From positions 1 through 9,997 of the forward strand of contig QHOF01000057.1 of assembly GCA_003219335.1 (NCBI GenBank): a stretch of DNA of 9,997 bases. Reading direction: 5' to 3'. The position numbers and the translations under genes were made by a program. Under the pieces are notes generated by a model. It had not been told where the DNA came from. It made no database searches and saw nothing but the letters and a program-made list of their open reading frames with translations. The stretch comes from Verrucomicrobiota bacterium (lineage in GTDB: Bacteria > Verrucomicrobiota > Verrucomicrobiia > Chthoniobacterales > UBA10450). Below, piece after piece: positions 6,593 to 9,997 of the stretch (the first letter of the stretch is position 1; each line of letters begins with the position of its first letter).

Positions 6593-7132
6593 CTACGCCT
6601 TCTTTTTCGCGGCCAGATAAGCGCGATGAAGAAAGTCCGATGTCGCAACGCTGGCCAAGATTCCAGCCAGGAACCGAGTCACGCGCGGCGCAAAAACCAA
6701 ACCGAAACCAAGCGCCGTGGCACACCAGGGCGCCACACAGTAAGGACAGGAAATCAAATGGCCGATTCCACGTTGGATGCCACGGCCGCGCGGTTCCTCT
6801 TCCACTTCGCCTGCGCCCGCGCTGCGAATGTAGTTTACGAATGGCGCGCGCAGAATGCTGGTGATTCTGTCCTTGGCGATGATGCGGCTCAACTTATGGG
6901 TGGCGATTCCCAACAACGCCAGATCAAGCAGACCGAATCTCTTCGGCAAACGGTCCTGCTCCGTTGCCATGCCGGTCAGCACCGCCACGCTCGCCATGTA
7001 AAACCCAAGCATCGTCGCGTACTCAGCGAGCAATTGTTCGCCGCATTCCTTCTTTTCTCTCGTTTTGGCGCCGTACTTTTCGACGGAAAAATCGCCATCG
7101 TGCTGGCGCTGCGGAGATCGTGATCGGCTCAC
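6593..7132 (-). CDS. DUF1360-type membrane protein
   Basis: This small membrane protein resembles the DUF1360 family (role unknown). The supporting stretches are FGLLDLALLGIATHKLSRIIAKDRI, then RAPFVNYI, a GEVEEEPRGRGIQRGIGHL loop and the cysteine motif CPYCVAPWC. From the GTG at 7132 (179 residues) hydrophobic segments are at about 39-56, 66-79 and 137-161, and the cysteines at 129, 132 and 137. The C-terminus is basic (AAKKKA). The start is unsettled. GTG 7132 lies 4 bp after the preceding gene's stop; an ATG at 7159 would overlap that gene by 23 bp and add nine residues. Neither has a clear Shine-Dalgarno, and the first 25 residues are not family-like, so a later start is possible. The TAG stop at 6593-6595 directly abuts the next gene's TTG, indicating an operon. 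Confidence 0.78.
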   Translation of the reverse strand: MSRSRSPQRQHDGDFSVEKYGAKTREKKECGEQLLAEYATMLGFYMASVAVLTGMATEQDRLPKRFGLLDLALLGIATHKLSRIIAKDRITSILRAPFVNYIRSAGAGEVEEEPRGRGIQRGIGHLISCPYCVAPWCATALGFGLVFAPRVTRFLAGILASVATSDFLHRAYLAAKKKA

Positions 7133-7136
7133 ATAA

Positions 7137-8240
7137 TTAGATCGCAAGCTTCTGTGCATTTGCGCGTTTCAGAGTGAGACCGAGACCGGGCTGATCGAGC
7201 GCTGGACGCAACCCGCCAGCAACAGGTTCTGCGACTCCGTCAAAAGGCATTCGTTCGATGCGGACGTGATCGTGAAAATATTCGGCATGGCGCATCGCGG
7301 CCGCAGCACAGCCAATGTGAACATGCAGCGCCGGCGCGCAGTGCGACGAGAGAGGGACGGGATGCGCGTCACAGAGCGTTGCTGCTTGAAGAAATCCAGT
7401 GAACCCGCAGCAGCGCGTAGCGTCGGCCTGTAAGACATCGACCGCGCCGGCATCGAGCATTCGCCGGAAATAATCGATGTCGTAACCGTATTCGCCAGCT
7501 GCGATATCCATTCCAGTAGGTGCGCGATCACGAACGAGGCGCAAACCTTCGAGGTCATCTGATGAAACCGGTTCTTCGAACCAGCTGACGTTGAATTCTT
7601 CAAGGGCCCTTGCTTGCGCCAACGCTTGTTTGCGCGAATAAGCGCCATTCGCATCCACAAAAAGATCAACATCTTCGCCAATCGCTTTGCGCGCGGCCGC
7701 GACGCGTTGCCTGTCGATCTTGGCGTCACGCCCAATTTTCATTTTAACGAGAGCAATCCCCTGCTCTACCCAGCCTCAAAGCTGATCCTGCAATTCCTCC
7801 TTTGAGTAATTGGTGAACCCGCCGCTTCCGTAAATTGGCAATGCGTCACGCACCTGGCCAAGCAGTGTGACCAGTGGTAGATCGAGCAAGCGTGCTTTCA
7901 AATCCCACAGCGCAGTGTCCACCGCCGAAATGGCCATCGCGCAGATGCCCGGACGGCCGAGATTGCGAATCGAATATAACATCCCCCACCACGTGGCCTG
8001 CACCGACATCGCATCGTTGCCGACGACGACTTCTTTTAGTTTGTCCTCAATTAACTTCGCCGTCGCCGAATCTGCATATGTGTAACCGAGCCCCTGTTTG
8101 CCGCCCGCCGTCACCTCTGCAACGACGATAGTGGTACTGTCCCACTCATATGTTCCATCTTCTTCCGGCGTTTCGGTGGGAATCGTGTATGCCGATACGC
8201 GCAGACTTTCGATTGGAACTTTGCCGCGGCGCGGAGTCAT
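7137..8240 (-). pseudogene. Mandelate racemase/muconate-lactonizing (enolase superfamily) enzyme with in-frame TGA
   Basis: Enolase-superfamily enzymes abstract the proton alpha to a carboxylate (sugar-acid dehydratases, racemases, cycloisomerases). The frame from ATG 8240 to TAA 7139-7137 spans 368 codons, the normal family length, but codon 155 (7778-7776) is TGA. Before it is the N-terminal capping domain ending in KEELQDQL; after it the barrel resumes immediately as GWVEQGIALVKMKIG. All expected positions are present: Lys166-x-Lys168, metal ligands Asp196 (VDANGAY), Glu222 (FEEPV) and Glu250 (AAGEYGYD), the Asp273/His300 dyad (QADATR, SSHCAPALHVH), and Glu319. This is the mandelate-racemase-subgroup pattern. 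One base change (GGA or CGA to TGA) explains it: recent pseudogene, strain variant, or sequence error. There is no clear Shine-Dalgarno at ATG 8240. It lies downstream of the ThDP enzyme and 4 bp before (or overlapping) the DUF1360 gene. The substrate is unknown. Confidence 0.85.
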
Positions 8241-8249
8241 TTTCTGAGG

Positions 8250-8396
8250 AACGCACGCGTCCCGCGTGCTGGTTTCGGCGTCGCGCCGAAACGAACTTTC
8301 TTTTCAATTCCATCTGCACTGAACATTGAGAGATTTCAAAAGAAGTCCGCGATCGCGAGGACGCGCTCGCCAACACGCGGGACGCGTGCGCTCCCC
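8250..8396. repeat. Inverted-repeat element (ACGCGTCCCGCGTG type) with internal hairpin
   Basis: CGCACGCGTCCCGCGTG at 8252-8268 is exactly the reverse complement of CACGCGGGACGCGTGCG at 8374-8390, giving 17-bp terminal inverted repeats about 105 bp apart. Just inside the left arm a perfect 9-bp stem, GTTTCGGCG (8272-8280) and CGCCGAAAC (8284-8292), encloses a TCG loop. The element occupies most of the 175-bp gap between the ThDP enzyme and the racemase-like gene. There is no ORF and no obvious target-site duplication. It looks like a non-autonomous dispersed repeat; it could form a strong RNA hairpin between the two genes. Confidence 0.7.
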
Positions 8397-8415
8397 AGAA
8401 GCGCGGCACGCGCGA

Positions 8416-9997
8416 TCATTTCTTGTGCGGCAGAATGCCTTGAACCGCTTCCTTGAAGGTTTGTTTGATCATGTGACCGAGGCGCGGTTCGCCCTCGATC
8501 ATGGATTCAATGAACTTCTTGGCTTCCTCAAACGTGATGTGCGGCGGCAATGTCGGAACTTCCGGATCAGTAATCGCTTCAAGGATGACGGGACGCGTCG
8601 CGCTTAAGGCCTGTTCCCACGCAGGCGCGATCTGTTCCGGTTTATCGATGCGAATGCCGGTAAGACCGAGCATTTCAGCATAGCGCGCAAACTCAAACGG
8701 GGGCACGTTTTGCGAGCACTCGTACTTTGGATCCCCGGCCATCACGCGTTGCTCCCAAGTCACTTGATTGAGATCGCGATTCGCCAGAACCAAAATGATC
8801 AGGCGCGGATCGCTCCATTCTTTCCAATAATTGGCGATGGTGACGACTTCGTTGATTCCGTTCATCAGCATCGCGCCGTCACCGACCGTCGCGATCACAA
8901 CGCGATCCGGGAAAGCAAACTTCGCAGCGATAGCGTACGGCACGCCAGGTCCCATGGTGGCCAAGTTCCCCGAGAGCGAAGCCATCATGCCCCGGCGCAC
9001 TTTCAAATCGCGCGCAAACCAGTTCGCTGCCGAGCCCGAGTCAGCCACGATGATGCAGTTGTCCGGCAGCCGCGGCGACAATTCCCAGAAAACGCGCTGC
9101 GGATTGATCGGCTTCGCCTCATTCATCGCGCGCGCCTCCAAAACTTTCCACCACTCGGCAATGCCGTCCTCAATCTTCTTTCGCCATTGCCGATCTTCCT
9201 TGCGCTTCAGCAGCGGCATTAATGCGCGCAACGTTTCTGCGCTGTCGCCGACCAGATTGACCTCCATCGGATAACGCACGCTTACCATCTTTGCATCGAT
9301 ATCGATCTGCACGCCGCGCGCCTGTCCTTCCTTCGGCAAAAATTCCGAGTATGGAAAACTGGAGCCAACGACGAGCAACGTGTCGCATCCTTCCATCATG
9401 TCCCAGCTCGGCTTGGAACCCAGGAGCCCGATTGGACCTGTGCAAAACGGCAAATCATCAGGGATAACGGCCTTGCCGAGCAACGCCTTGGCAACGCCGG
9501 CGCCCAGGATGTCTGCGACCTCGATCACTTCATCGGTCGCCTGCAGCGCGCCTGCGCCCACGAGCATCGCGACTTTTTGACCAGCATTCAGAACGTCAGC
9601 TGCGCGACGGAGATCGATGTCCTTTGGAATAACGCGCGGCGGCGCGTAGCCGACGCCCGAATGAATCGTTCCGTGCTTGCGCGGCGGCGTTTCGACCGCA
9701 CTCATTTCCTGAACGTCGTTCGGAATAATAATGCACGTGACGGTGCGTTCCGCTCTCGCAATTCGAATCGCCCGATCAATGAGGTGCCGGATCGCTGCGG
9801 GCGTGGATGCCATGTGCACGTACTCGTGCGCGACGTCTTTAAAAAGTGTGACGAGATCGACTTCCTGCTGATAATCACCACCGATTGCCGCGCGTGCCTG
9901 TTGGCCAACAATCGCTACCACCGGCGCGTGATCCATCTTCGCGTCATAAAGTCCATTGAGCAGATGGATCGCGCCCGGCCCAGACGTAGCAAGACAA
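8416..9997 (-). CDS. Thiamine-diphosphate-dependent enzyme, PoxB / acetolactate synthase-like, N-terminus beyond window
   Basis: This family decarboxylates pyruvate or other 2-oxoacids using ThDP. The frame is open to the right edge; its first visible residues CLATSGPGAIHLLNGLYDAK are a family hallmark, so roughly 70 N-terminal residues, including the ThDP-activating Glu, lie outside, and the ATG at 9936 is internal. Numbering from that ATG: the rest of the N-terminal PYR domain runs to about 75, the central domain about 105-245 (GAGAL, then CDTLLVVGSSFPYSEFLP), and the C-terminal ThDP domain about 280-470. GDG at 352-354 leads to ANRDLN at 385-390, the Mg/ThDP-binding motif. LNQVTWEQRVMAGDP (389-403) and the overall pattern favour the PoxB-like thiamine-requiring group over biosynthetic acetolactate synthase. 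A Lys-rich helix-like tail (GHMIKQTFKEAVQGILPHKK) ends it; PoxB uses a C-terminal peptide for membrane contact, but equivalence here is speculative. It is the first visible gene of the - strand series. Confidence 0.9.
   Translation of the reverse strand, partial: CLATSGPGAIHLLNGLYDAKMDHAPVVAIVGQQARAAIGGDYQQEVDLVTLFKDVAHEYVHMASTPAAIRHLIDRAIRIARAERTVTCIIIPNDVQEMSAVETPPRKHGTIHSGVGYAPPRVIPKDIDLRRAADVLNAGQKVAMLVGAGALQATDEVIEVADILGAGVAKALLGKAVIPDDLPFCTGPIGLLGSKPSWDMMEGCDTLLVVGSSFPYSEFLPKEGQARGVQIDIDAKMVSVRYPMEVNLVGDSAETLRALMPLLKRKEDRQWRKKIEDGIAEWWKVLEARAMNEAKPINPQRVFWELSPRLPDNCIIVADSGSAANWFARDLKVRRGMMASLSGNLATMGPGVPYAIAAKFAFPDRVVIATVGDGAMLMNGINEVVTIANYWKEWSDPRLIILVLANRDLNQVTWEQRVMAGDPKYECSQNVPPFEFARYAEMLGLTGIRIDKPEQIAPAWEQALSATRPVILEAITDPEVPTLPPHITFEEAKKFIESMIEGEPRLGHMIKQTFKEAVQGILPHKK

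Noticed and set aside
6626..7123. 165-codon open frame on the + strand
   Set aside because: It is antisense to the DUF1360 gene, is rich in Arg/Gln/His as expected of a shadow frame, and has no motif.
7776..7778. TGA as selenocysteine codon
   Set aside because: The position is a linker residue before the barrel, not a catalytic or redox site, and I see no obvious SECIS-like hairpin directly after it.
8710..9222. 170-codon + strand frame opposite the ThDP enzyme
   Set aside because: It is antisense to the conserved GDG/ThDP-binding domain and has no independent coding signal.

Overview
The window looks like chromosomal DNA of a free-living, moderately GC-rich bacterium. It is dense with oxidoreductase and carbohydrate-acid enzymes and has short repeat elements at several gene junctions. 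Three repeat types recall my memory of soil Verrucomicrobia (Chthoniobacterales / Candidatus Udaeobacter-like genomes): a TCATCCTGAGCGAAG-type palindrome, a TTGGGCG/TTGAGCG heptamer run encoding NAQRPTPNAQ, and an ACGCGTCCCGCGTG inverted repeat. This assignment is inference; no rRNA or other marker gene is present.

Left part, + strand (1-2188): a GH15 glucoamylase/trehalase-like hydrolase enters from the left edge with its N-terminus outside the window. A palindromic repeat (about 1540-1694) supplies its last codons and stop. A four-helix membrane protein of unknown function follows. It converges on the next block with only 36 bp between the stop codons.

Main part, - strand (9997 down to 2225), in transcription order: (i) a ThDP-dependent PoxB/acetolactate-synthase-like enzyme, N-terminus outside the window; (ii) an inverted-repeat element in the 175 bp gap; (iii) a mandelate racemase/muconate-lactonizing (enolase superfamily) gene interrupted by one in-frame TGA although all catalytic positions are intact; (iv) a DUF1360-type membrane protein; (v) a large FAD + 4Fe-4S + CCG-domain dehydrogenase (YdiJ / D-2-hydroxyacid dehydrogenase type), with a heptamer repeat inserted in an interdomain linker and an added C-terminal membrane helix; (vi) a previously unlisted frameshifted remnant that starts by ATGA overlap with the dehydrogenase and reads like the N-terminus of an NmrA/SDR-type Rossmann protein; (vii) a second palindromic repeat; (viii) an SDR oxidoreductase with a strong Shine-Dalgarno and a C-terminal membrane anchor.

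Genes iii to v are tightly packed (0-4 bp or small overlaps) and probably co-transcribed. A plausible theme is oxidation of sugar acids / 2-hydroxyacids feeding electrons to the membrane: a dehydratase or racemase acting on acid sugars, a flavin/Fe-S hydroxyacid dehydrogenase, a PoxB-like pyruvate/2-oxoacid enzyme, and a membrane-tethered SDR. That functional link is inference from adjacency. I saw no CRISPR, tRNA, rRNA, transposase or phage gene, and no intergenic stretch over 300 bases. The most unusual content is the repeat activity and gene decay at the junctions rather than a clearly new multi-gene system.
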